This document shows, in pieces, positions 18,879 to 30,500 of a stretch of 56,507 nucleotides of DNA (positions within the stretch are counted from its first letter, which is position 1; each line of letters begins with the position of its first letter). The notes under the pieces are model-generated. The model ran no database searches. It was not told the DNA's origin and saw nothing but the letters and a program-made list of their open reading frames with translations. This stretch comes from Candidatus Thioglobus pontius (GTDB lineage Bacteria > Pseudomonadota > Gammaproteobacteria > PS1 > Pseudothioglobaceae): contig JACNGB010000038.1 in NCBI GenBank assembly GCA_014384345.1, positions 1 to 56,507 of the forward strand, written 5' to 3'. Made by a program: the position numbers and the translations under genes.

Positions 18879-20042
18879 ATGGCTTGGAACGACAACAATA
18901 ACAATCAAAATCCTTGGGGTGGCAATAACCAAACACCACCTGAATTAGACGAGGTGATTAAAGAATTTAAAAATAAATTTAACGGTGCATTCGGCTCAAA
19001 GAAATCTGGCGATAACACCACCCCGCAAGCACCCAAGGGAAGTGTTAAATTTATTGTACTGGTTGCCGTGCTGGTTTGGATGTTATCAGGCATCTATATT
19101 ATCGATCCAGCCGAAAAAGGTATTGTGTTGCGCTTTGGTGCGTTTCAAGAAGAAACTGGTCAAGGTCCTCATTGGCACCTGCCGTTTCCGATTGAAACCG
19201 TTAATCGCATTAACGTAGAGCAAATTAGAACCGCTGAAATTGGCTATCGTAATGTAGTCAAAGGTAGTAGTCGTATGGGTGGCAATGTTTCTTCGGAATC
19301 AATCATGCTAACCAAAGACGAAAACATGATTGATGCAAAATTTGCAGTTCAATATAAAGTCAATGATGCACAAGCCTATTTATTTAATGTAGCCAACCCA
19401 GACACAACACTTCGCCAGGTGGCTGAAAGTGCGATTCGCCAGGTTGTTGGTAAAAATACCATGGATTACATTCTAACTGAAGGTCGTATTAATATCGCTG
19501 ACGGCATTAAAGAACACTCTCAAGAGTTACTTGATTTATACAAAACTGGCTTATTTATTACCACCGTTAACATGCAGGATGCACAACCACCTGAGCAGGT
19601 ACAAGCAGCATTTTCTGATGCAGTTAAGGCGCGTGAAGACAAGCAGCGCTTAATCAATGAAGCGCAAACTTATGCGAACGATATTTTGCCAAAATCTCGT
19701 GGTTTGGCAGCAAGACTATTAGAAGAATCTAGAGCTTACAAATCAGAAGTTGTGTCAAAATCTGAAGGTGAGTCAGCTCGATTCAATCAAATCTTAGCAG
19801 AATATGAAAAAGCACCAGAGGTTACTAGAGAACGCCTATATCGTGAAACCATGGAAGGTGTGTTAGCTGCTACCAGCAAAGTAGTGGTTGATTCAAAAGC
19901 CAATTCAATGATGTATTTACCCATTGATAAACTAATTAGTGCTAAACAATCTAGCGCTCAAATTACCATTCAAGAGTCAGCTGAACAAGCAGAAGACCCG
20001 AATAATGTTAGAAATGTTTTCCGTAACAGAGGAGTAAGATAA
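18879..20042 (+). CDS. hflK: FtsH protease modulator HflK
   Basis: Band-7/SPFH membrane protein that forms the HflKC cage around FtsH. It has a short Asn/Gly/Trp-rich N-terminus, one membrane segment (about 55-75), then the SPFH domain (I-D-P-A-E-K-G-I-V-L-R-F-G) and a long helical region. GGAAG lies eight bases upstream of the ATG. It overlaps hflC by one base (TAATG). Length 387 is normal. Confidence 0.94.
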   Translation: MAWNDNNNNQNPWGGNNQTPPELDEVIKEFKNKFNGAFGSKKSGDNTTPQAPKGSVKFIVLVAVLVWMLSGIYIIDPAEKGIVLRFGAFQEETGQGPHWHLPFPIETVNRINVEQIRTAEIGYRNVVKGSSRMGGNVSSESIMLTKDENMIDAKFAVQYKVNDAQAYLFNVANPDTTLRQVAESAIRQVVGKNTMDYILTEGRINIADGIKEHSQELLDLYKTGLFITTVNMQDAQPPEQVQAAFSDAVKAREDKQRLINEAQTYANDILPKSRGLAARLLEESRAYKSEVVSKSEGESARFNQILAEYEKAPEVTRERLYRETMEGVLAATSKVVVDSKANSMMYLPIDKLISAKQSSAQITIQESAEQAEDPNNVRNVFRNRGVR

Positions 20043-20899
20043 TGCAAAAATTAGGATTAATTATTGTTGCGGCAGCGTTCTTTGTTTTAAGTTCAGCGCT
20101 TTATACCGTAGATGAAACTCAAACAGCCATCAAATTGCGCCTAGGTGAAATTGTTAGTGTTGAAAAAGAACCGGGTCTTAAATTTAAAATGCCATTTGTT
20201 AATAACGTAGTTAAGTTTGATGATCGTGTACAAACATTAGATGCGCCTTCAGAGCGTTTTTTAACCGGCGAAAAGAAAAACGTTATTGTTGACTCGTATG
20301 TCAAATGGCGCATTGTTGATGCAGAGCAGTTTTATAAGTCAACCGGTGGTAACTTAGCTCGTACTAACAATCGTCTAGCTCAGATCATTAAAACCGGCCT
20401 TAAGAGTGAGTTTTCAAAGCGTACCATTGCTGATGTTGTCTCTGGCGAGCGTAGCGAAATCATGAGTAACATCGCCACACTAGCTAAAAAAGACATTGGT
20501 GAGTTTGGTATTGAAATTATTGATGTACGTATTAAACGTATTGACTTATCTCAAGAAGTATCAAACTCTGTTTATCGTCGTATGCAAGCAGAACGACAGC
20601 GTGTTGCTAAAGAATTCAGATCAAAAGGTGCGGAAGAGGCCGAAGTTATTCGTGCGGCAGCCGACAAAGAAAGAACCATTATTCTAGCGGATGCTTATCG
20701 AGATTCAGAGATTATTCGAGGTGAGGGTGACGCAATGTCAGCAAGCAATTACGCTAAAGCGTACAGTAAAAATGCTGATTTTTATTCATTCCACCGCTCA
20801 CTAGAATCGTACAAAAAATCATTTGCTAATCAAAGTGATGTTATGGTGCTAAATCCAAATACAGAGTTTTTTCGTCACTTTAATCCGGTCGTTAAATAA
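20042..20899 (+). CDS. hflC: FtsH protease modulator HflC
   Basis: SPFH-domain partner of HflK. One N-terminal membrane segment (residues 3-20) is followed by the band-7 fold with T-V-D-E-T-Q-T-A-I-K-L-R-L-G and R-I-K-R-I-D-L. The family hallmark S-N-Y-A-K-A-Y-S-K-N-A-D-F-Y near the C-terminus is clear. Length 285. It starts in the hflK stop codon (TAATG), and hisZ follows six bases after its end. Confidence 0.94.
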   Translation: MQKLGLIIVAAAFFVLSSALYTVDETQTAIKLRLGEIVSVEKEPGLKFKMPFVNNVVKFDDRVQTLDAPSERFLTGEKKNVIVDSYVKWRIVDAEQFYKSTGGNLARTNNRLAQIIKTGLKSEFSKRTIADVVSGERSEIMSNIATLAKKDIGEFGIEIIDVRIKRIDLSQEVSNSVYRRMQAERQRVAKEFRSKGAEEAEVIRAAADKERTIILADAYRDSEIIRGEGDAMSASNYAKAYSKNADFYSFHRSLESYKKSFANQSDVMVLNPNTEFFRHFNPVVK

Positions 20900-20905
20900 A
20901 GTATT

Positions 20906-21859
20906 ATGAACACCTGGCAACTGCCTGAGGGTATTGATGAGCTGACGCATGATCAAGCATTAACGTTTGAGCTATTGCGCCGCTCATTGATTGATTTATA
21001 TACTGAAAAAGGTTATGGATTGGTTATTCCACCAATGGTGGAGCATGTTGATTCATTGCTATTAACCAGCGATGCGGTCAATGAAAAAACTTTTAAATTT
21101 TTAGATCCTGCTAGTGGCAAAATGCTAGGCGTGCATGCGGACATCACCCCGCAAATTGCTAGAATTGATGCAAAGCGTGCTAGCGATAATATTGAGAAAT
21201 ATTGCTATATCAATGCCATTTTGCAAACTAGTGCAACGGATTTTTACGATTCGCGCTCGCCAATTCAGGCGGGTGCAGAGTTGTACGGCTCGCACGATAT
21301 TAGTGCCGATGTTGAAGTGATTAGCTTAATGCTTGAAAGCTTAAAGTTATTGTCAATTGGTTCGGTTGTTATTAGTCTGGGTAATGTTGCTATTTTTGAT
21401 GCCTTAATTGAGAGTGAAAATGTTTCGGAATCACAAGCTGGCGAATTGCGACAGATTTTTGCACATCGTTCAACACCTGATTTGGACGTCTTTATTGCTA
21501 ATACAACCTTAGTCAATGCTGATTTATTCAAAGCGCTAATGACACTTGAAGGTGATGCTGATGTGCTTGATCAAGCGATGGATTTATTTAACGCTTTTCC
21601 AGCAGCTCAAACAGCGATTAAAGACTTGCAAGCCATTGATCAACAACTTCAAAATCAAAGTATTCAGGTTCATTACGATTTGGCTGAATTGCAAACCTAT
21701 GAATATCACACTGGCGTGGTATTCTCAGCTTATAACGAGAACTACTCTAAGGCGCTTGCTCAAGGTGGTCGTTATAACGGTATTGGTGAATCATTCGGTC
21801 AATCAAGAGCAGCCACAGGATTTTCATTTGATTTGAAATTTTTATCTCAATCAAAATAA
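20906..21859 (+). CDS. hisZ: ATP phosphoribosyltransferase regulatory subunit HisZ
   Basis: Catalytically inactive histidyl-tRNA-synthetase paralogue needed by short-form HisG for the first step of histidine synthesis. It shows class-II synthetase-like motifs (V-I-P-P-M-V-E-H, R-I-D-A-K-R and a late G-G-R-Y-N-G) but is only 317 residues and lacks an anticodon-binding domain. The position between hflC and purA is the one commonly seen for proteobacterial hisZ. hisG itself is not in the window. GGTATTGATGAGC-like sequence is coding, so the upstream ribosome site is weak. Confidence 0.88.
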   Translation: MNTWQLPEGIDELTHDQALTFELLRRSLIDLYTEKGYGLVIPPMVEHVDSLLLTSDAVNEKTFKFLDPASGKMLGVHADITPQIARIDAKRASDNIEKYCYINAILQTSATDFYDSRSPIQAGAELYGSHDISADVEVISLMLESLKLLSIGSVVISLGNVAIFDALIESENVSESQAGELRQIFAHRSTPDLDVFIANTTLVNADLFKALMTLEGDADVLDQAMDLFNAFPAAQTAIKDLQAIDQQLQNQSIQVHYDLAELQTYEYHTGVVFSAYNENYSKALAQGGRYNGIGESFGQSRAATGFSFDLKFLSQSK

Positions 21860-21884
21860 TCATTATTAAAAACACATTAAATAG

Positions 21885-23216
<1,332 letters not shown>

Positions 23217-23219
23217 TTT

Positions 23220-25403
23220 ATGAGTCGCGATCCGCACCAAAAAAGAGAAGCTAAAAAGTACGACAATCCAATCCCATCAAGAGAACACATCCTCTCTTTT
23301 TTCAATAAAAATAAATCATTCTCAAAATATGATCTCTTCGACCTTCTAGAAGTTGAAGGCAAACAGAAAAAGCCACTAACTCACCGCCTTAAGGCTATGG
23401 TGCGTGACGAACAACTAGATTACAACAAAGACGGTGATTTTGTTATTTTTGATCCAAATGCGGGCATTAAAATTGGTACAGTTGTTGCTAACCCTAAAGG
23501 CTTTGGCTTCTTAAAGTTAGAAGAGGGCGGTCGTGATTTGCGCTTAAATTCACGCCAAATGCAGCTGGTATTTCATGGTGACAAGGTCAAGGCTCGCTTA
23601 ATCAGTAAGCGTGGTGATGCGAAAATTGTTGAAGTGCTAGAAAGTGTTAAAACCGTGGTGGCACGTCTACATATTAATGAAGATGGCGGCGCTTACGCCG
23701 TTGTTGATGACAAGCGCATTCGTAACAACATTAACATCCCTAAAATTACTAATGAAAATACTAACGAACAAATTGTTATTGTTGAAATTACCAAATCACC
23801 AACATTCAAATCATTAGCAGAAGGCAGAATTATTCAAATCCTTGGCTCGTACATGGATGAAGGCGTTGAAACTGATGCAGCGCTTTATCGCAACGGCATT
23901 CCTGTAGATTTTTCAGAAGAAGCGTTAGCACAAACTGCCAAAATCCCTGCCGAAGTTACCGCTGCTGACAAGCAAGGTCGTAAAGATATTACTGACATGA
24001 AGCTAGTCACTATCGATGGTGAAGATTCTAAAGACTTTGACGATGCAGTGTTTGCTGAGTCTACAGACAACGGCTGGAGATTAGTAGTAGCCATTGCTGA
24101 TGTCTCTCATTACGTAGCAGAAGGTACAGCGCTAGATGATGATGCGATTGAACGAGGTAATTCAGTATACTTCCCGCGCCGTGTGGTGCCAATGCTGCCT
24201 GAGGCTTTGTCAAATGGCCTATGTTCAATTAATCCGGGTGTTGAGCGCCTATGTATGACCTGTGAAATGAACATCGATACACAGGGAAATTTGCTTGATT
24301 ACACCTTTTATCCAGCAGTAATGTTTTCACATGCGCGCTTAACTTACACCAAAGTAAGTCAGATCTTAGAGCATGACGATCAAGCTCTAAAAACAGAATA
24401 TGCGCCAGTACTTGACAACCTTAACGACTTATACGATTTATACAAAGTCTTAAAAGCTGCCAGAACCAAGCGTGGTGTCATGGATTTTGATCGTATCGAA
24501 TCTCAAATTTTGTTTAACGATAACGGCAAGATTGACAACATCATTGCCCGCTCTAGAAACGATGCACACAAGCTAATTGAAGAATGCATGCTAATGGCTA
24601 ACCAAGCAACCGCTAAATTTTTAGGTGAAAATAGAGAGGATTTCTTGTACCGAATTCATCCGAAGCCAACGGCTGAAAAAATAGAGGTAACACGTCAGTT
24701 CTTAACTGCTGTTGGTTTAACCTTAGAAGGTGGCGATCAGCCAGATTCGAAACACTTTGCTAAAGTATTAGAAGATGCCAAAGGTCGCGATGATGAAAAC
24801 ATCATTAAAACCGTGGTACTTCGCACCATGAAACAAGCGGTATACACGCCAGCTAACGAAGGCCACTTTGGTTTAGCATTTGAAGATTACACACACTTCA
24901 CTTCACCAATTAGAAGATACCCAGACCTTCTTGTTCATCGCGCCATTAATCGTGTGCTGAATAAGAAAAAGCCATCATTTGTGGGTAAGCTAGTCAACAA
25001 GGTATTAGGTGGCAAAGAGAAAAAACCATCTAAGAAAATGATTGAGTTAGGCACAAACTTATCAGTGACCGAGCGTCGTGCTGATGAAGCTTCACGTGAC
25101 GTTGAACAGTGGCTTAAATGTGAATACATGCGTGATAAAGTCGGTGAGACTTTTAACGGGGTTATCTCGGGCGTTGCCGGCTTTGGTATCTTTATCGAGC
25201 TTACCGAGGTATTTGTCGAAGGCATGATTTCCATTCGTGACCTAAAAGACGATTATTACAATTTTGATGATATTCATCATCAACTCAAGGGCGATCGTAC
25301 CGGTAAAGTGTTCCGCCTTGGTGACACCATTAAAATCCAAATTGCCTCGGTTAATTTAGACGATAGACAAATGGTATTTGTTCCAGCGCCCGAGGAAGAG
25401 TAA
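23220..25403 (+). CDS. rnr: Ribonuclease R
   Basis: Processive 3'-to-5' exoribonuclease. Domain order is an N-terminal winged helix (about 20-80), two cold-shock domains, the RNB catalytic domain with D-S-K-D-F-D-D-A-V metal ligands (about 268-276) and R-R-Y-P-D-L-L-V-H-R, and one S1 domain (about 640-715). At 727 residues it lacks the Lys-rich C-terminal tail of E. coli RNase R. A Lys-rich stretch around 575-605 sits in a variable loop before the E-R-R-A-D-E-A motif. Confidence 0.95.
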   Translation: MSRDPHQKREAKKYDNPIPSREHILSFFNKNKSFSKYDLFDLLEVEGKQKKPLTHRLKAMVRDEQLDYNKDGDFVIFDPNAGIKIGTVVANPKGFGFLKLEEGGRDLRLNSRQMQLVFHGDKVKARLISKRGDAKIVEVLESVKTVVARLHINEDGGAYAVVDDKRIRNNINIPKITNENTNEQIVIVEITKSPTFKSLAEGRIIQILGSYMDEGVETDAALYRNGIPVDFSEEALAQTAKIPAEVTAADKQGRKDITDMKLVTIDGEDSKDFDDAVFAESTDNGWRLVVAIADVSHYVAEGTALDDDAIERGNSVYFPRRVVPMLPEALSNGLCSINPGVERLCMTCEMNIDTQGNLLDYTFYPAVMFSHARLTYTKVSQILEHDDQALKTEYAPVLDNLNDLYDLYKVLKAARTKRGVMDFDRIESQILFNDNGKIDNIIARSRNDAHKLIEECMLMANQATAKFLGENREDFLYRIHPKPTAEKIEVTRQFLTAVGLTLEGGDQPDSKHFAKVLEDAKGRDDENIIKTVVLRTMKQAVYTPANEGHFGLAFEDYTHFTSPIRRYPDLLVHRAINRVLNKKKPSFVGKLVNKVLGGKEKKPSKKMIELGTNLSVTERRADEASRDVEQWLKCEYMRDKVGETFNGVISGVAGFGIFIELTEVFVEGMISIRDLKDDYYNFDDIHHQLKGDRTGKVFRLGDTIKIQIASVNLDDRQMVFVPAPEEE

Positions 25404-25414
25404 GCGAATAAACA

Positions 25415-26755
25415 ATGAAAATATGTGCACCGTGGGAAAAATCATTTAAAAAAATCTCCACGCCGTTTGAGCATTTTATTCATGCGCAAACCACCACCGG
25501 ACTGATTTTAATGATCATGACGGTTGTTGCTTTAATTCTTGCAAACTCACCTTTAGCAGAAGCTTACAGTCATTTTTTTCATATGAATGTTGACTTCAAT
25601 GTTGGCACATGGAAGTTATCACACAGCATTCATCATTGGATTAATGATGGATTGATGACTCTTTTCTTTTTCATTATTGGTCTTGAGATAAAAAGAGAGA
25701 TTTTAGTTGGTGAACTTTCTAATGTAAAAGTGGCTATTTTGCCAATCATTGCGGCCATTGGTGGCATGATTTTCCCTGCTTTAATTTACTTTAGTATTAA
25801 TTCGGCGGGGGTTGGTGCAGATGGCTGGGGCATACCGATGGCAACGGATATTGCTTTTGCCATTAGTGCACTCATTCTACTAGGCAAAAGAGTGCCAACT
25901 ACCTTAGTGACTTTTTTGGTGGCATTGGCTATTGTTGATGATCTTGGCGCTGTGTTAGTCATTGCCATCTTCTATACCGATCAAATTCACTTAGTGCCAC
26001 TCATGCTATCTGGTGTGTCATTTTTAATTTTGGTTGTGTTTAATCGCCTTGGCATTCATATGGTTCTGCCTTATTTTATTATTGGTATGTTTATGTGGTT
26101 TTTTACACTTGAATCGGGTGTACACGCAACGGTTGCTGGTGTTATCGCTGCTATGGCCATTCCGTCAAAACCTAAACGAGCACCTGTAAGTTTTACCAAA
26201 GATTTTCATCACCTATTAGACGAATATGAAAGCTATCCTGCGCTTGAAAACCATTTAATGCATGAGAAGCAAAAGGCTATTTTGATTAACATTCAAGATA
26301 GAATTAATGAGGTTGGCACGCCAGCTGCTCGACTAGAGCAAGATCTACACCTGCCAGTTGCACTCATTGTTATTCCGCTTTTTGCCTTGGCTAATGCCGG
26401 CATCTCTATAGATGTTAATGCCATTAGTAACACTATCATGCAGCCCATTTCAATGGGTATTATTGCTGGATTGATTTTGGGAAAGGTTATTGGTATTTTT
26501 GGTGTATCTTGGCTGGCCATTAAACTTAAAATCGCCAAATTGCCACATAATAGCAGCATGAGCCAGATTTTTGGCGTGTCATTTTTAGGCGCAATCGGCT
26601 TCACTATGTCGATATTTGTTGCAGATCTGGCTTTCTTAAATACGCCAGAACTTATCTTTCAGGCAAAAATCGGCATCTTATCCGCCTCTTTGTTTGCTGG
26701 TCTATTTGGGTTTTTATGGCTTAAATATGTCGCCAAAGTAAATACAAAAAATTAG
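25415..26755 (+). CDS. nhaA: Na+/H+ antiporter NhaA
   Basis: Electrogenic sodium-proton exchanger of the inner membrane. The ion-binding aspartates are present: D145 in M-A-T-D-I-A-F-A and the pair D175-D176 in A-I-V-D-D-L-G. The pH-sensor-like F-F-F-I-I-G-L-E-I-K-R-E is near residue 84. About twelve membrane segments. At 446 residues it is longer than E. coli NhaA (388), mainly through a hydrophilic insertion around 245-305. It starts 11 bases after rnr and ends before a strong hairpin. Confidence 0.93.
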   Translation: MKICAPWEKSFKKISTPFEHFIHAQTTTGLILMIMTVVALILANSPLAEAYSHFFHMNVDFNVGTWKLSHSIHHWINDGLMTLFFFIIGLEIKREILVGELSNVKVAILPIIAAIGGMIFPALIYFSINSAGVGADGWGIPMATDIAFAISALILLGKRVPTTLVTFLVALAIVDDLGAVLVIAIFYTDQIHLVPLMLSGVSFLILVVFNRLGIHMVLPYFIIGMFMWFFTLESGVHATVAGVIAAMAIPSKPKRAPVSFTKDFHHLLDEYESYPALENHLMHEKQKAILINIQDRINEVGTPAARLEQDLHLPVALIVIPLFALANAGISIDVNAISNTIMQPISMGIIAGLILGKVIGIFGVSWLAIKLKIAKLPHNSSMSQIFGVSFLGAIGFTMSIFVADLAFLNTPELIFQAKIGILSASLFAGLFGFLWLKYVAKVNTKN

Positions 26756-26772
26756 ACACTCTTGCAATCAGT

Positions 26773-26814
26773 TAAACATTAAAAAGGAGGCTTTCACCTC
26801 CTTTTTAATGTTTA
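26773..26814. terminator. Bidirectional rho-independent terminator
   Basis: Eighteen-base stem (26773-26790 with 26797-26814) centred on GGAGG/CCTCC with A-T-rich flanks and a six-base loop. It separates the converging nhaA and ilvD genes, and its distal arm includes the ilvD stop codon. Confidence 0.92.
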
Positions 26815-28506
26815 ATCCAACTCAGTTCTAAGCATGGCGCCATTACTAGCGTTCCTAACCAGGAGTCGATACTGTTGTAACCATTTGGAGCTTAAGGTTT
26901 TTTTAATTGGTTTAAAGTTAGCTTGACGCTCGGCAATCTCTGCATCAGATAAGTTAACACTCAAGATGTATTCGTCCACATCAATATGAATTTCATCACC
27001 ATCTTTAAGTAGGCCAATCATGCCGCCTTCAGCCGCCTCAGGTGACACATGGCCAATTGAAGCACCACGCGTCGCACCTGAAAAGCGTCCGTCGGTAATA
27101 AGTGCGACTTTATCACCCAAACCCATACCCATAATCAGTGAAGTAGGGGCAAGCATCTCTTGCATGCCTGGGCCACCTTTAGGGCCTTCATAGCGAATGA
27201 CCACCACATTGCCCGCCTCAACCTTGCCAGATTTAATGCCGTCAATCGCATCATCTTGAGAATCAAAGCACACAGCTGTTCCGGTAAAGACTCGATCGCC
27301 TGTAATACCTGCTGTTTTAATAACCGCACCTTGCTCTGCTAAATTACCATACAAAATTGCCAAACCGCCTACTTTAGAATACGGGTTGTCAATGGTATGA
27401 ATAATATTGGTATCTTTAATTTCAGCACCAGCAATTTTTTCATATAAGGTTTCACCACTAATGGTTGGATTGTCAATCAACACCTCGCCACGTTTGTTCA
27501 TCTCATGCATCACAGCATTCACGCCACCTGCAGTATTAATATCTTCCATGTGTACGGTTGAAAGTGATGGCGAGATCTTGGCAATGTGCGACACCTTTTT
27601 GCTAATTTTGTTAATATCACTGAGCTGAAAATCAGAATTAGCTTCTTGTGCAATCGCCAACATGTGTAGCACTGTATTAGAACTACCACCCATCGCCATA
27701 TCCACCGCAAAAGCATTTCGAACTGCATTATCATTTAAGATATTTTGCATGTTAAATTGATCACGATCTGCTTTGTTTTCCATTAAGGCAATTTCACAAA
27801 CACGGCGCGCTGCTTGACGATACAACACTTCACGCTCAGGCGTTAGCGCCAAAATAGTGCCATTACCCGGCAGGGCGATGCCCATTGCTTCCATCAGCGT
27901 ATTCATTGAATTGGCAGTAAACATACCTGAACAACTGCCACCACTTGGGCAAGCGTTACACTCAATATCTTTTAATTCTTCGTCGGAAATTTTTCCAGTT
28001 TCGTGCTTACCAACCGCCTCAAAAGCAGTGGCTAAATCAATTGCAGTGCCGTCTTTAGTAAAGCCTTTTTTCATCGGCCCACCCGACACAAATACGGTTG
28101 GCACATTAACACGTTGCGCACCCATAATCATGCCAGGAACAATTTTGTCACAATTTGGGATGGCAATCATAGCGTCTAACTTATGCGCATTCATCACTGT
28201 TTCAATTGAGTTGGCAATCAACTCTCTTGAAGGCAATGAAAACAACATGCCGTCATGACCCATGGCGATACCATCATCCACACCAATGGTGTTAAATTCA
28301 AACGGTACACAACCTGCAGCACGAATCTCATCTTTAATGATAGCTGCCACCTTGTCTAAGAAATAATGCCCTGGAATAATTTCAATAAATGAGTTGGCAA
28401 CACCGATAAAAGGCTTGTCAAAATCCTCGTCTTTTAGTCCAGTTGCACGCAACAATGAACGGTGTGGTGTTTTGTCATAACCTTTTTTTACTGTATCACT
28501 TCTCAT
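26812..28506 (-). CDS. ilvD: Dihydroxy-acid dehydratase
   Basis: Iron-sulfur dehydratase making the 2-keto acids for valine and isoleucine. Cluster cysteines lie in P-N-C-D-K and in [14 protein letters not shown], and the terminal G-R-F-S-G-A-T-R-G motif is present. The frame extends to 28563, but the Met at 28506 begins the family N-terminus (M-R-S-D-x-V-K-K-G). This gives 564 residues. It is divergent from the acetyltransferase gene. Confidence 0.95.
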   Translation of the reverse strand: MRSDTVKKGYDKTPHRSLLRATGLKDEDFDKPFIGVANSFIEIIPGHYFLDKVAAIIKDEIRAAGCVPFEFNTIGVDDGIAMGHDGMLFSLPSRELIANSIETVMNAHKLDAMIAIPNCDKIVPGMIMGAQRVNVPTVFVSGGPMKKGFTKDGTAIDLATAFEAVGKHETGKISDEELKDIECNACPSGGSCSGMFTANSMNTLMEAMGIALPGNGTILALTPEREVLYRQAARRVCEIALMENKADRDQFNMQNILNDNAVRNAFAVDMAMGGSSNTVLHMLAIAQEANSDFQLSDINKISKKVSHIAKISPSLSTVHMEDINTAGGVNAVMHEMNKRGEVLIDNPTISGETLYEKIAGAEIKDTNIIHTIDNPYSKVGGLAILYGNLAEQGAVIKTAGITGDRVFTGTAVCFDSQDDAIDGIKSGKVEAGNVVVIRYEGPKGGPGMQEMLAPTSLIMGMGLGDKVALITDGRFSGATRGASIGHVSPEAAEGGMIGLLKDGDEIHIDVDEYILSVNLSDAEIAERQANFKPIKKTLSSKWLQQYRLLVRNASNGAMLRTELD

Positions 28507-28585
28507 TTTCTTGTTTTCAAATAAATAAAATTTAAATTTTAGACTAAAATGGGCGTCTCTCATTAAAGTTTTAAATGCACATATT

Positions 28586-29011
28586 GTGGATAAGGCCAGT
28601 CAAATTCTAACATTAATCCAGCCCTTTGTTGACGAGGGCAAGATTTTGCCTAGAGATAAGCGTGAGATTGAACGACACATTGATGATTTTGTTTTGCTAT
28701 TTGACAACAATCAACTCATCGCTTGCGCTGGCCTTAAAGATTGTCAAGAAGGCGCTATGGGCGAGATTTATTCACTTGCTGTGGCGCAGAATTTGCAAAA
28801 TACCGGGCTTTCTAGTCAGTTACTTAGCAAGATACTAGCTCAAGCCAAACAGCGTCAATTTTCAAAAATTTTCGCACTCACTAAGTTTGGCACAGATTGG
28901 TTTATCAAACATGGCTTTACTCAAATGCAAATAGCCGATCTTCCAAGCAAACGTCAACAATACTTCAATCATGAGCGCAATTCTTCTATTTTTTTCAAAG
29001 AGGTTAACTGA
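28586..29011 (+). CDS. Stand-alone ArgA-type GNAT domain (putative N-acetylglutamate synthase)
   Basis: GNAT acetyltransferase of 141 residues that resembles only the C-terminal catalytic half of classical ArgA. It has [15 protein letters not shown] at the front, M-G-E-I-Y-S-L-A-V for the acetyl-CoA site, D-W-F-I-K-H-G-F and a terminal S-I-F-F-K-E-V. The amino-acid-kinase domain that binds arginine is absent. Start is GTG at 28586; no better in-frame ATG is seen. It ends in TGATG with rnt. Substrate glutamate is an inference from similarity. Confidence 0.75.
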   Translation: MDKASQILTLIQPFVDEGKILPRDKREIERHIDDFVLLFDNNQLIACAGLKDCQEGAMGEIYSLAVAQNLQNTGLSSQLLSKILAQAKQRQFSKIFALTKFGTDWFIKHGFTQMQIADLPSKRQQYFNHERNSSIFFKEVN

Positions 29012-29607
29012 TGAAAATTAACGAGCGCATTCGTGGCTATCTACCGGTTGTAATTGATATTGAAACAGCAGGCTTTAATCATCAAACCGACGCTATGCTT
29101 GAAATCTGTGCAGTGATTATTGGCATTGACGAAACCGGCAAATTCTTTTCAAAAGAGCCGCAGCATTTTCACATCAATCCGTTTAAGGGTGCCAATCTAG
29201 AGTCGTCAGCGTTGAAATTTAATGGTATTGATGTGGACAATCCGCTACGTGGCGCTATTGATGAAAAACTGGCGTTAAACGATATGTTTAAAACCATTCG
29301 CAGTGAAATGAAAACGCAAGATTGTACGCGCTCAATTCTAATCGGACACAACGCATTTTTTGATCTAAACTTTTTATACGCAGCCAGCGACAGATCCAAG
29401 CTTAAAAATCCCTTTCATCAATTCTCAACCATTGATACGGTTAGTTTATCAGCACTAGCTTATGGTGAAACGGTGCTGGCAAAAGCCATTGCCAAAGCTG
29501 GCATTGAGTTTGATAATGCACAAGCACATTCGGCACTTTACGACACAGTTAAAACTGCTGAATTGTTTTGTCAAATTTTTAATAATTATCAGTTTGGCGA
29601 AATCTGA
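29011..29607 (+). CDS. rnt: Ribonuclease T
   Basis: DEDDh 3' exoribonuclease that trims tRNA CCA ends and other small RNAs. Exo motifs: I-D-I-E-T-A (D16, E18), I-G-H-N-A-F-F-D-L-N-F, and the final A-H-S-A-L-Y-D-T with His and Asp. Length 198 is normal. Translationally coupled to the GNAT gene (TGATG). Its 3' end overlaps the converging pxpC by 19 bases. Confidence 0.92.
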   Translation: MKINERIRGYLPVVIDIETAGFNHQTDAMLEICAVIIGIDETGKFFSKEPQHFHINPFKGANLESSALKFNGIDVDNPLRGAIDEKLALNDMFKTIRSEMKTQDCTRSILIGHNAFFDLNFLYAASDRSKLKNPFHQFSTIDTVSLSALAYGETVLAKAIAKAGIEFDNAQAHSALYDTVKTAELFCQIFNNYQFGEI

Positions 29608-30500
29608 AAAAATTGATTAAACTTTAAGCGCTGTTTCTGCGCTTGATGAATGTCCATTAACTCAAACTTAAGTTTTGTCTGTGGCTGTTTTTGTGCAAGC
29701 TTCGCTAAGTCTAGTGAAAACACCGTGCCGATCTTAGGATAGCCACCAATGGTTGGCGCATCTTTTAATAAAATAATTGGCAAGCCATTCGTGGCAATTT
29801 CTACACTGCCATAACTCATGCCTTCGGAAATCATTTTCTCTTGCTCGAGCGCAATAGGGGCGCCATCTAGTCGGCATCCAGTTCGATCATTAGCATTGGT
29901 AATTTGATAACTTTGATTAAAAAACAAAGCCCTTTGAGCCTCGCTAAACTCAGCATACTGATAACTAGGTAATAATCTTAATACAATGTCTTGATTGTAA
30001 TTCGGAATATATTGAGGCGCAACAAAATGATCTAACTCAAGCGAGGAGCTTTCACAGTCTAAAATGTCATTTTCTGCTAACTTTGAGCCAATATTTTCAC
30101 GCAGATTAACTGATCTAGAATCAAACAAAATAGGGGTTTTGAACCCGCCTTTAACGGCTAAATAAGTGCGTATGCCACGCTTTGGCAACGCCCAGCTAAG
30201 TACATCACCTTGATTCACTTTCACGCTATGCCAAATCAGTGCAGCTTGGTCGTTAATTTTAAAATCAAGATCGGCGCCACACACACTAATCACCGCATCA
30301 TCAAGTGCCTTAAGCTCAACACCACCAAAGGTTATCTCTAAAACCGCATCATTAAAATCATTCTCAAGCAAGTGATTAGCCCAGCAAAAAGCATGCTCAT
30401 CCATCACCCCTGATTGACTCATGCCATGCGCACCATGCGTTGTTCGCCCATAATCCTGAATGGTGGTTAAAAACCCTGGTTTAAGCACTTTAAAACTCAT
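29589..30500 (-). CDS. pxpC: 5-oxoprolinase subunit C (KipA-type carboxyltransferase domain)
   Basis: Subunit of the ATP-dependent PxpABC complex that opens 5-oxoproline to glutamate. The sequence has the family start K-P-G-F-L-T-T-I-Q-D-Y-G-R, then S-G-V-M-D-E-H-A, and late S-E-G-M-S-Y-G-S-V-E-I and P-T-I-G-G-Y-P-K. Length 303. It overlaps pxpB by four bases, giving the order pxpA-pxpB-pxpC. Confidence 0.92.
   Translation of the reverse strand: MSFKVLKPGFLTTIQDYGRTTHGAHGMSQSGVMDEHAFCWANHLLENDFNDAVLEITFGGVELKALDDAVISVCGADLDFKINDQAALIWHSVKVNQGDVLSWALPKRGIRTYLAVKGGFKTPILFDSRSVNLRENIGSKLAENDILDCESSSLELDHFVAPQYIPNYNQDIVLRLLPSYQYAEFSEAQRALFFNQSYQITNANDRTGCRLDGAPIALEQEKMISEGMSYGSVEIATNGLPIILLKDAPTIGGYPKIGTVFSLDLAKLAQKQPQTKLKFELMDIHQAQKQRLKFNQFFQISPN

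Noticed and set aside
27857-28258. 133-codon frame opposite ilvD.
   Set aside because: Mirror of a strongly conserved gene with no recognisable features of its own.
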